A DNA stretch of 64,000 bases from assembly GCF_014842975.1 (NCBI RefSeq), contig NZ_JACYXK010000029.1, forward strand, positions 248,001 through 312,000. The letters run 5' to 3'. Position numbers and translations under genes: made by a program. Position 1 is the first letter of the stretch. Every line of letters begins with the position of its first letter. The notes under the pieces are model-generated. The model was not told where the DNA came from. It searched no databases and saw nothing but the letters and a program-made list of their open reading frames with translations. Of the stretch, positions 46,008 to 56,072 are shown piece by piece. The stretch comes from Rhodanobacter sp. DHB23. GTDB lineage: Bacteria; Pseudomonadota; Gammaproteobacteria; Xanthomonadales; Rhodanobacteraceae.

Positions 46008-48884
46008 TCAGTTGGTGCTGGCGCCAAACTTCCAGTCCGCCTGCAGCATGATCTCGCGGCCGTACACGTTGTAGTTTTGCGTGTTGTAGTACGGGAAACT
46101 GGTTGCGTAGGTCATGTCCTTCGGCGGCATCTTGTTCGTCAAGTTGTTGACCAGCATCGACAGGGTCAGGCCCCTCATCGCCGGCGGGGTGTAGTTCAGG
46201 CTCCAGTTCCAGGTGATCCACGGCGACACCTTGCCGGCCCCCGGGTAGCTCGGGCCATCGACCATGGCGGTGTAGTTCGGCGTCGGGCCGTAGCGGTGCC
46301 AGTACAGCGTGCTGGACCAGGTGTCGTCGTGCAGCGACCAGTTGAGCGCGCCGGTGGCGATGCTCTTGAACTCCGAGCTGTACAGCGGGTTGGCCAGCAT
46401 GTTGATCGGCTGGCTGCCCGCGTAGATCTGGTACTGGTGCTTCAGCATGCCGTTGTAGTCGAACTGCAGGCCGAACGTGCCGAAGGGAGTCGGGTTGAAC
46501 TGGTACTTGGCCTCGGCCGTCACCGAATCGGTCACTTCGTTGGAAACGTTGACGTAGTACTGGGTGATGGTATCGACCTGGCCGGTTATCGAATTGCGCA
46601 CCACCTGGCTCTCCACCTGGTTGCAGAGGCCGGGATCATTCAGCGTGCCGAGCCGGCATTGCGCTTCCTGGCGCATCATCAGGTCGGTGGACTGCGGCGC
46701 GATCTCGTTCTGGATGGCGATGTGCAGGAAATCGGCGCTGACGCTGATATTGCTGATGGGCGACCACACGAAACCGCCGGTCCAGCTTTGCGCGGTGGTC
46801 GGCTTCAGGTCCTTGTTGGAAAGCAGGTTGCCCTGCACTTGTTCTGAGTAGTTGGCGCTGCAATTCTTGTTGCCACCCTGCGTGGCGCACAGGTAGTAGT
46901 CGATGATGTCCTGGTAGTTGCCGCTGGGCCCGAGGAAGATCGCCGACATGTCGGGGGCCAGGAACGAGGTGGAATAGTTGCCGCGCAGCAACAGCGTGTC
47001 GAACGGGCGGTATTCGATGCCCGCCTTGTAGGTGAACTTGCCGCTGCTGCTGCCACCGTCCGGCTTGTAGTGGTCGTAGCGGCCGGACAGGTCGAAGGTC
47101 AGCTGCTTGAACACCGGCAGGTTCAACTCGAAGGCCGTACCCTGGTGGTCGCGCACGCCGCCGCCGGCTGTGCCGGTGAGACCCCACACTTCGTTGTTCG
47201 CAATCAACGGGCTGAGCGGTTCGTACCACGCCTGGTTGCCGCCTTCGACCAGGAAGGCGAAACCGGCGTTGCCGCCCGGCAGCGCGAACAGGCTGTCGTT
47301 GGTGACCGTGGCGCGGGTGTTGTTGATCCAGGTGTTGCTGAAGGTGGTGATGTTCCGCATGAAGCTGTTGAGCTGGGCAACCGTCAGCGGCGTGAAGAAT
47401 GCCTGGTAGTTCGGATTGACCATCTCCAGGCCGGTGTTCGGATCTATGCCGACCGGCCGCAGGATACTGTCAAAATAGGCATTCACCGGTGCCGCCATGC
47501 GCTCGGGCGAGCTCTGGTCGGTACGATCGCCGGAACGCAGGTAGTACACATCCCAGTTCCAGTTCGAGTCGCCAAAGGTGCCGTTGGCACCGATGTCGGC
47601 CTGGTACATGAAGTCGTCCTGGATGCCCAACTGATTGTAGTAGTTGTTGCCCACTTCCTCGGGGCCGAATATCCGCTCGGGATAAATGATGTTGGTGGTG
47701 TTGACGTCTTCCACCAGACCGTACGGATAGCCGACGGCGGGGCCCCACCAGTTGAAGTCGGAACCCGGGGTCCAACGCTGCTGCTGGAAGTCGGCCAGAA
47801 TGTCGCTGTACAGGCGCACGTAGTTGTTCACGTCGTAACGCAACTTCAGCATGCCGTCGTAACTGCGGCTCTGGTTGTTCAACGTGGTGTAGCTCAGCAC
47901 GTCCTTGGAACCGCAGAAGGTGCCGGTGCGATTGGGATTGGCGGAGGGGGTGTCATACGTGGTGCCATGGAACAGGCCGCTCATGGCAGCGCAGCCGTCC
48001 GTCGGGCTCACGTAACCCAGTACCGAGCCGGTATAGGTATTCGTATAGAGGCTGCCGTAGTTCAAGACGGTAGCCACCGCTACCGGCGTGGGATTGGTGG
48101 CAGTCAGTGAGCGCTGGTAGGCCCACGTCGGCGACTGGTTGTCGAACTCCAACGAGCCCAGCACGTTCAGCTTGCCGAAATCGTGGCCGAACGAGAGCGT
48201 GATGTGCTGTTCGGCACCGCCGCCGCCATCGAAGTTGCCCGTGCGCACGAACACTTCCGCGCCGTCCATGTGCTGCTTGGTGACGATGTTGACGACGCCG
48301 GCGATGGCCGCCGAACCGTAGATCGACGAACCGCCACCAGGGATCACGTCGATGTGGTCGATCATCGACAGCGGGATGTTGGAGATGTTGGTGAAGTTGC
48401 TCTGGCCGTTGTAGAGCTGGCCGAACTGGGTGATCGGCTTGCCGTCGATCAGGGTGAGCGTGTATTCCGGGTTCAGGCCGTAGAGGCTGACCGTCTGGGC
48501 GCCTTGGGTGAAGCCGCCGCTCTCCTGCGGGCCCTGCACGGAACCGGTGGCCTGCACCACGTTCTGCAGCACCTGCGCCACGCTGGTGAAGCCGCGTGCC
48601 TGGATATCCGCGGCCGTGATCGTGTAGGTGGGCGTGGCCGTCTGGATCTGCGCGTTGTTGATCAGCGAACCGCTGACGACCACCGCATCCAGGCGCTTGG
48701 CCTGCTTGTCCTGCTTGTCCTGCGAGTTGCCGCTCGCGGACTGGTCGCTGCCGGACGATTGCTGGCTGGTGTCCTGCGCCTGGCTCGATGCGGCTTGCTG
48801 GGACTGGTCTGCCGCATAGGAAGCAGACGTGACCCCAAACGCCAAGGCCGCCATCACGGCAATGGCCAGTTTCGACTTGATCAT
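46008..48884 (-). CDS. TonB-dependent receptor, paralogue 2
   Basis: 958 residues from ATG 48884. Signal peptide MIKSKLAIAVMAALAFGVTS, a 40-residue Gln/Ser/Asp-rich linker (QDTSQQSSGSDQSASGNSQD), plug domain (LDAVVVSGSLINNAQIQTAT, IPGGGSSIYGSAAIAGVVNI) and barrel ending MLQADWKFGASTN. It is similar in order and length to the receptor downstream and probably arose with it by tandem duplication. The substrate is unknown; no degradative enzyme or inner-membrane transporter gene is adjacent. The in-frame upstream ATG at 48956 would extend over the leader hairpin and is rejected. Confidence 0.93.
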   Translation of the reverse strand: MIKSKLAIAVMAALAFGVTSASYAADQSQQAASSQAQDTSQQSSGSDQSASGNSQDKQDKQAKRLDAVVVSGSLINNAQIQTATPTYTITAADIQARGFTSVAQVLQNVVQATGSVQGPQESGGFTQGAQTVSLYGLNPEYTLTLIDGKPITQFGQLYNGQSNFTNISNIPLSMIDHIDVIPGGGSSIYGSAAIAGVVNIVTKQHMDGAEVFVRTGNFDGGGGAEQHITLSFGHDFGKLNVLGSLEFDNQSPTWAYQRSLTATNPTPVAVATVLNYGSLYTNTYTGSVLGYVSPTDGCAAMSGLFHGTTYDTPSANPNRTGTFCGSKDVLSYTTLNNQSRSYDGMLKLRYDVNNYVRLYSDILADFQQQRWTPGSDFNWWGPAVGYPYGLVEDVNTTNIIYPERIFGPEEVGNNYYNQLGIQDDFMYQADIGANGTFGDSNWNWDVYYLRSGDRTDQSSPERMAAPVNAYFDSILRPVGIDPNTGLEMVNPNYQAFFTPLTVAQLNSFMRNITTFSNTWINNTRATVTNDSLFALPGGNAGFAFLVEGGNQAWYEPLSPLIANNEVWGLTGTAGGGVRDHQGTAFELNLPVFKQLTFDLSGRYDHYKPDGGSSSGKFTYKAGIEYRPFDTLLLRGNYSTSFLAPDMSAIFLGPSGNYQDIIDYYLCATQGGNKNCSANYSEQVQGNLLSNKDLKPTTAQSWTGGFVWSPISNISVSADFLHIAIQNEIAPQSTDLMMRQEAQCRLGTLNDPGLCNQVESQVVRNSITGQVDTITQYYVNVSNEVTDSVTAEAKYQFNPTPFGTFGLQFDYNGMLKHQYQIYAGSQPINMLANPLYSSEFKSIATGALNWSLHDDTWSSTLYWHRYGPTPNYTAMVDGPSYPGAGKVSPWITWNWSLNYTPPAMRGLTLSMLVNNLTNKMPPKDMTYATSFPYYNTQNYNVYGREIMLQADWKFGASTN

Positions 48885-48914
48885 GCTTTGGTTCTCCCCG
48901 GTATCAGTATTGGA

Positions 48915-48939
48915 ATCCGGCATTGGTGCTTGGCCGGAT
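48915..48939 (-). promoter_or_regulatory. Leader hairpin of TonB receptor 2
   Basis: ATCCGG (48915-48920) pairs with CCGGAT (48934-48939). The base pair that differs from the receptor-1 hairpin has changed on both sides, and the TTGGCCGG segment is shared. Confidence 0.55.
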
Positions 48940-49026
48940 ATCGCGCGCAGGTGCATCGATTAACCGATGCAGGACCCGCCAATCCCGGTCGAGCCGGGTT
49001 CACGCAGGGCGGGTGGTCGCGAGATT

Positions 49027-49053
49027 TACCACGGGATTTAACGTTATCGCAAT
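49027..49053 (-). promoter_or_regulatory. Conserved 27-bp upstream box, receptor 2
   Basis: It starts TACCACGGGATTTAACG and differs at three positions from 45689-45715. Complement: TTGCGA, then 17 bp, then GTAAAT as a possible -10 element, so it could be the promoter or an operator overlapping it. Confidence 0.65.
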
Positions 49054-49150
49054 GATTTTTTCGGTTCTTTTCTAACGTTGCCGAGATAATCGATTTATAT
49101 TGCGATCAAAATCGAAATACATTGCTTTTTGCGTATTTTATTTCGAGCAT

Positions 49151-50185
49151 TCAAATCAGCCTCTGCCGCTCCAGTTCGCCCTTGAGATAGGCGTAATAGA
49201 TCGGCGCCGCGATCACGCCGGGCAGGCCGAAGGCGGCCTCCAGCAGCAGCATCGCCACCAGCAGTTCCCACGCACGCGCATGAATTTGCGAACCCACGAT
49301 GCGTGCGTTGAGGAAGTACTCGAGCTTGTGGACCAGTATCAGGAAGCACAGCGCGGCGATGGCCACGCCCAGCGAGACCGACAGCGCGGCGACGGTGACG
49401 GCGGTGTTGGAGAGCAGGTTGCCGATCACCGGCAGCAGGCCGACGATGAAGGTGATCGCCACCAGCGTCTTGGCCAGCGGCACGTGGATGCCCAGCAGCG
49501 GCAGCACACCGAGCAGGAACACCGCGGTGAGCGCGGTGTTGACCAGCGAGATCTTGATCTGCGCGAACACGATGTCGTGGAACGCGCCGGCCAGGCGCTG
49601 GCAACGCTGGCCCAGCGCCGCCGCCAGCGGCCCCACCTGGTGCGCCGGGCGGGTGCGGCCCAGGGCCACGATGGCGCCCAGCACCAGGCCGATCAGGATG
49701 TGCACGGATACGCGCGCGGCGCCCCTGCCCGCCGTCTGCAGGGTTGCCGCGTGCTTGCTGGCCAGCGCGGCCAGGCCATCGCGCAGGTCGTCGACGCTGT
49801 CGGGCAGGTGGTCGACCAGCATCGCCGGCAACTGCTGGCGCGCCTTTTCCACCAGCGGCATCAGCTGCTGCTGCCAGAGCAGCCCGGGGTTGCCCAGCTC
49901 GCTGCGGAAGAAGCTGATCGCGCCAAGGATCAGCAGCACCAGCAAGCCCACCACCAGCGCCCCCAGCAGCGCCACCACCACCACCCGCGCGCGATCGCTG
50001 GGGATGCGCCGACCCAGCAAGGGCGTCGCCGCCTGCACCAGCTCGTAGACCAGCAGCCCTGCCAACAGCGCGGAAAGCAGGTGCAATTGCAGTACCAGCC
50101 ACAACAGCAGCGCCGCCAGCACGTAACTGGCGGCATGGATGGCGGGCGAGCTGGCGCGGGATGCAATGGGCGTCGGATCGTTCAT
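49151..50185 (-). CDS. AI-2E family transporter (PerM/YdiK-like)
   Basis: 344 residues from ATG 50185. About eight hydrophobic segments, including AALLLWLVLQLHLLSALLAG, VVVVALLGALVVGLLVLLIL and FGLPGVIAAPIYYAYLKGEL at the end; the ARIVG and HARAWELLVAMLL segments and the PLLGIHVPLAKTLVAI region are typical of the AI-2E/UPF0118 family. Members are membrane exporters, some proposed to move autoinducer-2 and others ions; the substrate here is unknown. It is divergent from the acid phosphatase gene. Confidence 0.87.
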   Translation of the reverse strand: MNDPTPIASRASSPAIHAASYVLAALLLWLVLQLHLLSALLAGLLVYELVQAATPLLGRRIPSDRARVVVVALLGALVVGLLVLLILGAISFFRSELGNPGLLWQQQLMPLVEKARQQLPAMLVDHLPDSVDDLRDGLAALASKHAATLQTAGRGAARVSVHILIGLVLGAIVALGRTRPAHQVGPLAAALGQRCQRLAGAFHDIVFAQIKISLVNTALTAVFLLGVLPLLGIHVPLAKTLVAITFIVGLLPVIGNLLSNTAVTVAALSVSLGVAIAALCFLILVHKLEYFLNARIVGSQIHARAWELLVAMLLLEAAFGLPGVIAAPIYYAYLKGELERQRLI

Positions 50186-50307
50186 GCGGGCTCCGGCGTT
50201 GGCGGGGACGGCTGCCAGTCTGTCAGCCGGTGCCGGCGGCAACCAGTCCCGGTCATGCCACTGACGTAAAATCTTGGAAGACTCGCCGCTTTACGTTGGA
50301 GAACCCC

Positions 50308-51189
50308 ATGCGACTTCGCCTGCTGCCAGCCCTGGCCGCGTCCCTCCTGCTCGCCGGTTGCGCCAGCGCGCCGACCCACCAGGCCGCCACGCCCGCGCCA
50401 GCCCCCGTGGTCGAAGCCGCCGCCAACGACAACCTCAACGCGGTGGCGTGGACGCAGACCGCGATCGAGCACGACCTGATCTACATCCAGGCCTACCGCG
50501 ACGCGCAGTCGCAGCTGCTGGCCGCCCTGCACGACCCGGACTGGGACGCGCTGTCCAGGGAGGACCGCGTGGCGCCCGCTGCCGGCCTGCCGCCCGCGGT
50601 GGTGCTGGACATCGACGAAACCGTGCTGGACAACTCGCCTTACCAGGCCCGCCTGGTGAAGAACGGCGGCGCCTACGACGAGGCCAGCTGGGCCGCCTGG
50701 TGCAAGGAGCAGCGCGCCCGCGCCATGCCCGGCGCGCTGGCCTTCACGCAGTTCGCCGCCGCGCATGGCATCGCGGTGATCTACCTGTCCAACCGGGCCA
50801 AGGACCTGGACACCGTCACGCTCGCCAACCTGCGCCAGTTGGGCTTCCCCGTCTCCGGCCCGGAGGCCTTCCTTGGCCTGGGCACGGTGGAACCCGGCTG
50901 CGACCAGGTGGGCACCGAGAAAGGCTGCCGCCGCCAGCTGGTGAGCCGCAAGTACCGCGTGCTGATGCAGTTCGGCGACCAGCTGGGCGATTTCGTGGAC
51001 GTGCTCGCCAACACCGAGGCCGGCCGCAAGCAGGCCATCGCCGGCTACATGGACTGGATCGGCACCCGCTGGTTCGTGCTGCCCAATCCCACCTATGGCT
51101 CGTGGGAGCCCGCCCTGTTCAACAACGACTGGAGCGCGCCGGCGTCGGAGCAGCGCCGACAGAAGGTGGGTTCCTTACGCTTTAATTGA
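50308..51189 (+). CDS. Acid phosphatase lipoprotein, class C / e(P4)-like
   Basis: 293 residues from ATG 50308 (TTGGAGAACCCC upstream). A lipobox (LLLAGC) predicts an outer-membrane lipoprotein. The DDDD phosphatase motifs are present as VVLDIDETVLDN (nucleophile and acid/base Asp) and a later FGDQLGDF that supplies the two other Asp. Class C acid phosphatases dephosphorylate nucleotides such as NMN at the cell surface; the length agrees with Haemophilus e(P4). It is followed by a terminator at 51327. Confidence 0.92.
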   Translation: MRLRLLPALAASLLLAGCASAPTHQAATPAPAPVVEAAANDNLNAVAWTQTAIEHDLIYIQAYRDAQSQLLAALHDPDWDALSREDRVAPAAGLPPAVVLDIDETVLDNSPYQARLVKNGGAYDEASWAAWCKEQRARAMPGALAFTQFAAAHGIAVIYLSNRAKDLDTVTLANLRQLGFPVSGPEAFLGLGTVEPGCDQVGTEKGCRRQLVSRKYRVLMQFGDQLGDFVDVLANTEAGRKQAIAGYMDWIGTRWFVLPNPTYGSWEPALFNNDWSAPASEQRRQKVGSLRFN

Positions 51190-51326
51190 ATAAAAACAAT
51201 CAATTATAAGAAATAAGAAAAGTATTGCCTTAGCTTTAACGCCCAAGTAATATCTGCTACGCCTACCTGCTGCTGACCTCAAGTTTCCGCAGGCAAGGCC
51301 ATTTCCCTTCCGGCTCTGCCGGACTG

Positions 51327-51358
51327 CCCCGCGAGGCTTGGCCCGCGGGGTTTTCTTT
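51327..51358 (+). terminator. Intrinsic terminator after the acid phosphatase
   Basis: CCCCGCG and CGCGGGG enclose a 10-nt loop, followed by TTTTCTTT. The 326-bp gap 51190-51515 also has an AT-rich stretch (51186-51235) and no gene that I can support. Confidence 0.85.
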
Positions 51359-51515
51359 GGGCCATCGCCGATGGCGGATGTCGCCGCATACGCTCGCCAA
51401 TCCGGCTTTCGCCGGTGACGTGCAAAAGCCTTCCCGCAAATTTTTGCGTGCGGCTCTTGTTCACCGCTCACCACGCCACTTACCCTGACCGGCCACGCCC
51501 ATGCGAGACCTGCCC

Positions 51516-52421
51516 ATGCGTTTCCGCTCCTTCCGCCGCACCCTGCTGCCCCTGTTCGCCGTGCTGGCGCTGGCCGCCTGCCACAACAAGGACGAGGCCA
51601 CGCAGGTCGGCGGCAGCACGCCGGAAGCGGCCGTGCAGGGTTCGATCACCCTGCTGAAGGCCGGCGACTTCAACGGCCTGTGGAAGCACGCCTTGCCGGC
51701 AGGCGACTACGCCACCCTGCGCGCCGACTGGAGCCGCCGCAACGCGGACCGGCCGCCGGTGAGTGCCACGGACGAAGCGCGCTTCGACGCCTCCGTGCAG
51801 AAACTCACCGCCCCGGATGCGGAAACGAAGCTCTACGCCGAAGTGCAACCCAAGCTCGACCAGATGCAGCAGCAGTACAAGGACCAGTTGCCGGTGCTGG
51901 TTGCCATGGGTGGCGCCTACCTCAAGAACGGCGTGGCGCAGAACCAGTCCCTGGACAGCGAACAGAAGACGCAGGCCGGCAGCCTGATCGACGTGCTGAC
52001 GCCGTGGGCGCAGCAGGCGCCATGGTTCGACCAGGCCAGGGCGAAGCAGACCATCGGCATCCTGGCGGCCACCGCGCGCAAGCTCGACCTCAAGAGCCCG
52101 GAGCAGCTGCGCACGCTGGACTTCGACGGCACCATGGCGAAGTACGCCACCGGCTACGCCGGCCTCAAGCAGGTGCTGGCGATCTACGGCCTGTCGGTGG
52201 ACGACGCGCTGGCCTCGGCCAAGCTCAGCACCGTTTCCAACCAGGACGGCCACGCCGTGGTGAAGATCGACTACACCCTGCTCGGCAAGCCGCTCTCCGC
52301 CGAAACCAGGCTGGTGCAGCAGGACGGCCGCTGGTACAGCGAGTCGCTGGTGGACAACGTGCGCAAGGCGCACCAGGCATTGCAGCAGCCGGCGACGGCA
52401 GGCAGCGTGGCCGCGCACTGA
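51516..52421 (+). CDS. Putative lipoprotein of unknown function
   Basis: 301 residues from ATG 51516; ATG 51501 in frame would add five residues, and neither has a strong ribosome-binding site. The signal peptide ends in a lipobox (LALAAC) at Cys22, predicting lipid attachment. The mature part begins with Q- and T-rich residues (EATQVGGSTPEAAVQGSITL) and resembles lipoproteins with a DUF4878-like or NTF2-like fold (KAGDFNGLWKH, DYTLLGKPLSAETRLVQQDG and RWYSESLVD at the end), but I do not recognise a named family. Confidence 0.75.
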   Translation: MRFRSFRRTLLPLFAVLALAACHNKDEATQVGGSTPEAAVQGSITLLKAGDFNGLWKHALPAGDYATLRADWSRRNADRPPVSATDEARFDASVQKLTAPDAETKLYAEVQPKLDQMQQQYKDQLPVLVAMGGAYLKNGVAQNQSLDSEQKTQAGSLIDVLTPWAQQAPWFDQARAKQTIGILAATARKLDLKSPEQLRTLDFDGTMAKYATGYAGLKQVLAIYGLSVDDALASAKLSTVSNQDGHAVVKIDYTLLGKPLSAETRLVQQDGRWYSESLVDNVRKAHQALQQPATAGSVAAH

Positions 52422-52444
52422 CGCCAGCCTGCGCTGTTTGTTGC

Positions 52445-52515
52445 AGGAGCGCACCTTGTGCGCGATGGCTTCGATGCCTGATCAGAGCAAAAGCCTTCGC
52501 GCACAGGGTGCTCCT
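52445..52515. repeat. Palindromic repeat, family AGGAGCGCACCCTGTGCGCG (copy 2)
   Basis: AGGAGCGCACCTTGTGCGCG at the left and CGCGCACAGGGTGCTCCT at the right end repeat the arms of 24525-24598 with a divergent loop. It lies between the lipoprotein and plsB genes. Confidence 0.85.
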
Positions 52516-52589
52516 ACATACAGTTAGTGCCGGGACGCCCCACCACACGCACAAGCATGGTTTTACGAACCAGCCGGTAGAATAGGCGG

Positions 52590-55265
52590 ATGCAGAACAT
52601 CTCCCACGCGGATTCCCCACGTCGCCGAGCCCCCTGGTGGTTCCAGCTTGCCGGGCAATTGCTGCAACCCTGGGTGCGCATCCGGCGCGACCCGGCGGAG
52701 CCGGCCACCCTGCTCAAGGCCGGCGTGCCGGTGTGCTACGTGATCGAGCGCGACGGCTTCTCCGACGCGCTGATCCTCGACCGCGCCTGCCGCGAGGCCG
52801 GCCTGCCCAGCCCGCTGCAGCCGTTGGCCGGCACCCGCCGCAAGCGCTCGGTGTTCGCGCTGATGCGCCGCGACGGCTGGCTGTTCGGCCGCAAGCGCCA
52901 CCGCTCGCCGAACGAGCCGCTGGGCCAGCTGGTGCATTCGCTGGAAGGCATGCCCGAGCGCGACATCCAGATCGTGCCGGTGTCGATCTACGTGGGCCGC
53001 GCGCCGAACCGCGAGTCGGGCTGGTTCAGCGTGCTGTTCTCCGAAAACTGGGTGATGGTGGGCCGCTTCCGGCGCCTGCTGGCGGTGCTGCTGAACGGCC
53101 GCGACACCACGGTGCATTTCGCCGAGCCGGTGTCGCTGCGCGAGGTGCTGGCCGAGTCCGGCGAGCTGCCGCCGCCGCGCTTCGCCCGCAAGCTGGCGCG
53201 CGTGCTGCGCACCCACTTCCGGCGCATCCGCGCCGCGGTGATCGGGCCGGACCTCTCGCACCGCCGCACCGTGGTGGACGACGTGCTGCGCGCCGAGCCG
53301 GTGCGCGCGGCGATCGCCGCCACCGCGGCGAAGGAGAAGATCAGCGAAGCCAAGGCCACGCGCCGCGCGCAGAAGATGATGCTGGAGATCGCCGCCGACT
53401 ACTCGCACCCGGTGGTGCGCTCGGTGTCGTTCCTGCTGTCGAACTTCTGGAACAAGCTGTACGACGGCATCGCCATGCACCACTTCGACAAGGCCCGCGC
53501 CGCCGCGCCGGGCTACGAAGTGGTGTACGTGCCCAGCCACCGCAGCCACGCCGACTACCTGCTGCTCAGCTACCAGCTGCACATGTCCGGCGTGGTGCCG
53601 CCGCACATCGCCGCGGGCGTCAACCTCAACCTGCCGCTGATCGGGCCGATCCTGCGCCGCGGCGGCGCGTTCTTCATGCGCCGCACCTTCAAGGGCAACG
53701 CGATGTACTCGGTGATCTTCAACGAGTACATGGCGCAGCTGATCGACCGCGGCGTGCCGATGGAGTACTTCGTCGAAGGCGGCCGCTCGCGCACCGGGCG
53801 CCTGCTGGCGCCGCGCGCCGGCCTGCTGTCGATGACGGTGCGCGCCTTCCTGCGCGCGCCGCGCCGGCCGGTGCTGTTCCAGCCGGTGTACATCGGCTAC
53901 GAGAAGCTGATGGAAGGCAAGAGCTACGCGGGCGAGCTCAGCGGCCAGCCCAAGGAGAAGGAAACCCTGTTCGCCCTGCTGCGTGGCATCGGCGGGCTGT
54001 TCAAGCAGCGCTACGGCCACGTCACGATCAACTTCGGCGAGCCGATCGAGCTGACCCCGCTGCTGGAGGCGGCCAGCCCGGACTGGCGCAGCGCCAGCGC
54101 CGACCCCGATACCCGCCCCGAGTGGCTGGGCGGCGCCATCGACCAGTTGGCCGAGCGCATCCAGGTCAACGTCAACCGCGCCGCCGACGTCAACCCGATC
54201 AACCTGCTCGCGCTCACCCTGCTGGCCACGCCCAAGCACGCGATGGCCGAGAACGACCTGCTGGCGCAGCTCGAACTCACCCGGTCGCTGCTGCTGGAAC
54301 TGCCCTACTCCGACCGCGTCACCATCACCCCGATGGATCCCGCCGGCATCATCGCCTACGGCGAGCAGATGGGCTGGATCCGCCGCATCAAGCACCCGCT
54401 GGGCGACGTGCTGGACGTGGAGGCCGAGCAGGCGGTGCTGCTCAGCTACTTCCGCAACAACGTGCTGCACCTGGTCGCCGTCGCCGCATGGGTAGCCTGC
54501 TGCTTCCTCAACAACCGCCGCGTGTCGCCCGCCTCGGTGCAGCGGCTGGGCCGCGTCATCTATCCGTTCCTGCAGGGCGAGCTGTTCCTCGCCTGGGACG
54601 AACAGGGCTTCGCCGCGCAGGTGCAGGCCACCGTCGACTTCTTCGTGCGGCGCGGCCTGCTGGAGACCACCGGCGACGGCCGCATGCTGGAACGCGCGCC
54701 GGGCCAGGACGACAGCGCCTACCAGCTGCGCATCATCGCGCGCAGCCTGATCCAGGCCTTCGAGCGCTACTACATCGCGCTGGCCGCGCTGGCCAAGCAC
54801 GGCCCGCATGCGCTCACCGCGGCCGAGCTGGAAAACACCTGCACGCTCACCGCGCAAAGGCTCTCCCTGCTCAACGAACTCAACGCGCCGGAGTTCTTCG
54901 ACAAGGCGCTGTTCCGCGGCTTCATCCAGAAGCTGCGCGAGCGCCGCGTGGTATGGACGGACGACGCCGGCAAGCTTGACTTCGACAACGCGCTGGACGA
55001 GATGGTGCGCGACTCGCGGGTGATCCTCTCGCGCGAGATGCGCCACTCCATCCTCAAGATCACGCCTGGCGGCGAACGCGATGTCGTGGCCGACGAACCC
55101 GCGCCGGAACCCGCCGCGCCCGTACCGCTCGCGTCAACCGCCGATGCCGGCGCGGAACTGCACCAGCGCCACGCGGCGGCCGAGCACGAAAGCCATCGCG
55201 CCCACCCCGCCGCCACCCCGGCGGCCGCGGAACAAGAAGGCACGCAGCGCGACCTGCCGCTGTGA
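52590..55265 (+). CDS. plsB: Glycerol-3-phosphate acyltransferase
   Basis: 891 residues, longer than E. coli PlsB (807). Acyltransferase block I is [15 protein letters not shown] (HX4D), block [12 protein letters not shown], block [16 protein letters not shown] and block [14 protein letters not shown]. It acylates the sn-1 position of glycerol 3-phosphate (made by GpsA, 24.6 kb) at the inner membrane. The last 60 or so residues are Ala/Pro/Glu/His-rich and low-complexity, an extension beyond the usual end. ubiE follows after 28 bp. Confidence 0.95.
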   Translation: MQNISHADSPRRRAPWWFQLAGQLLQPWVRIRRDPAEPATLLKAGVPVCYVIERDGFSDALILDRACREAGLPSPLQPLAGTRRKRSVFALMRRDGWLFGRKRHRSPNEPLGQLVHSLEGMPERDIQIVPVSIYVGRAPNRESGWFSVLFSENWVMVGRFRRLLAVLLNGRDTTVHFAEPVSLREVLAESGELPPPRFARKLARVLRTHFRRIRAAVIGPDLSHRRTVVDDVLRAEPVRAAIAATAAKEKISEAKATRRAQKMMLEIAADYSHPVVRSVSFLLSNFWNKLYDGIAMHHFDKARAAAPGYEVVYVPSHRSHADYLLLSYQLHMSGVVPPHIAAGVNLNLPLIGPILRRGGAFFMRRTFKGNAMYSVIFNEYMAQLIDRGVPMEYFVEGGRSRTGRLLAPRAGLLSMTVRAFLRAPRRPVLFQPVYIGYEKLMEGKSYAGELSGQPKEKETLFALLRGIGGLFKQRYGHVTINFGEPIELTPLLEAASPDWRSASADPDTRPEWLGGAIDQLAERIQVNVNRAADVNPINLLALTLLATPKHAMAENDLLAQLELTRSLLLELPYSDRVTITPMDPAGIIAYGEQMGWIRRIKHPLGDVLDVEAEQAVLLSYFRNNVLHLVAVAAWVACCFLNNRRVSPASVQRLGRVIYPFLQGELFLAWDEQGFAAQVQATVDFFVRRGLLETTGDGRMLERAPGQDDSAYQLRIIARSLIQAFERYYIALAALAKHGPHALTAAELENTCTLTAQRLSLLNELNAPEFFDKALFRGFIQKLRERRVVWTDDAGKLDFDNALDEMVRDSRVILSREMRHSILKITPGGERDVVADEPAPEPAAPVPLASTADAGAELHQRHAAAEHESHRAHPAATPAAAEQEGTQRDLPL

Positions 55266-55293
55266 CGATCCATCCATCCGAGCGCATGACGCC

Positions 55294-56049
55294 ATGAACG
55301 AGCAGCCCACGGCCACCACCCATTTCGGTTTCCGCGACGTGCCCGTCGCCGACAAGCAGAAGCTGGTCGGCGAGGTGTTCACCTCGGTCGCGCGCAACTA
55401 CGACCTGATGAACGACCTGATGTCGTTCGGCATCCACCGGCTGTGGAAGCGCCACTTCGTGGCGATCAGCGGCGTGCGCAAGGGCGACCGCGTGCTGGAC
55501 CTGGCCGGCGGCACCGGCGACATCGCCGCGCTGCTCAAGCCGGTGGTGGGCGAACAAGGCGAGGTCGTCGTCGGCGACATCAACGCCGCCATGCTCGGCG
55601 TGGGCCGCGACCGCCTCACCGACCGCGGCCTGGTCGGCGGTTTGCGCTGGGCCCAGCTCAACGCCGAGGCGCTGCCGTTCCCGGACAACTCGTTCGACGC
55701 GGTGACCATGGCCTTCGGCCTGCGCAACGTCACCGACAAGGACAAGGCGCTGGCCGACATCTGCCGCGTGCTCAAGCCCGGCGGCCGCCTGCTGGTGCTG
55801 GAGTTCTCGCGCGTGCAGAACGAGCTGTTCAACAAGCTCTACGACTTCCACTCGTTCAAGGTGCTGCCGAAACTCGGCCAGCTGTTCGCCGGCGACGCCG
55901 ATAGCTACCAGTACCTCGCCGAATCCATCCGCAAGCACCCCGACCAGCAGACGCTCAAGGGCATGATGGAACGCGCCGGCTTCGGCCGCGTGGAGGTGCG
56001 CAACCTCTCGAACGGCATCGTGGCGATCCATCGGGCGTACAAGTTCTGA
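55294..56049 (+). CDS. ubiE: Ubiquinone/menaquinone methyltransferase
   Basis: 251 residues from ATG 55294. SAM-binding motif I is [12 protein letters not shown], then GDINAAML, and [22 protein letters not shown] and [13 protein letters not shown] are the standard UbiE segments. It C-methylates demethylmenaquinone or the 2-polyprenyl-methoxy-benzoquinol intermediate in quinone synthesis. The ending [10 protein letters not shown] is typical. Confidence 0.97.
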   Translation: MNEQPTATTHFGFRDVPVADKQKLVGEVFTSVARNYDLMNDLMSFGIHRLWKRHFVAISGVRKGDRVLDLAGGTGDIAALLKPVVGEQGEVVVGDINAAMLGVGRDRLTDRGLVGGLRWAQLNAEALPFPDNSFDAVTMAFGLRNVTDKDKALADICRVLKPGGRLLVLEFSRVQNELFNKLYDFHSFKVLPKLGQLFAGDADSYQYLAESIRKHPDQQTLKGMMERAGFGRVEVRNLSNGIVAIHRAYKF

Positions 56050-56072
56050 TTCGCTGCTGGCCGGAACGCCCG

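Noticed and set aside
49151-50185. Quorum-sensing AI-2 exporter with a signalling role
   Set aside because: The family name is historical, many members move other solutes, and no luxS or lsr gene is present in the window.
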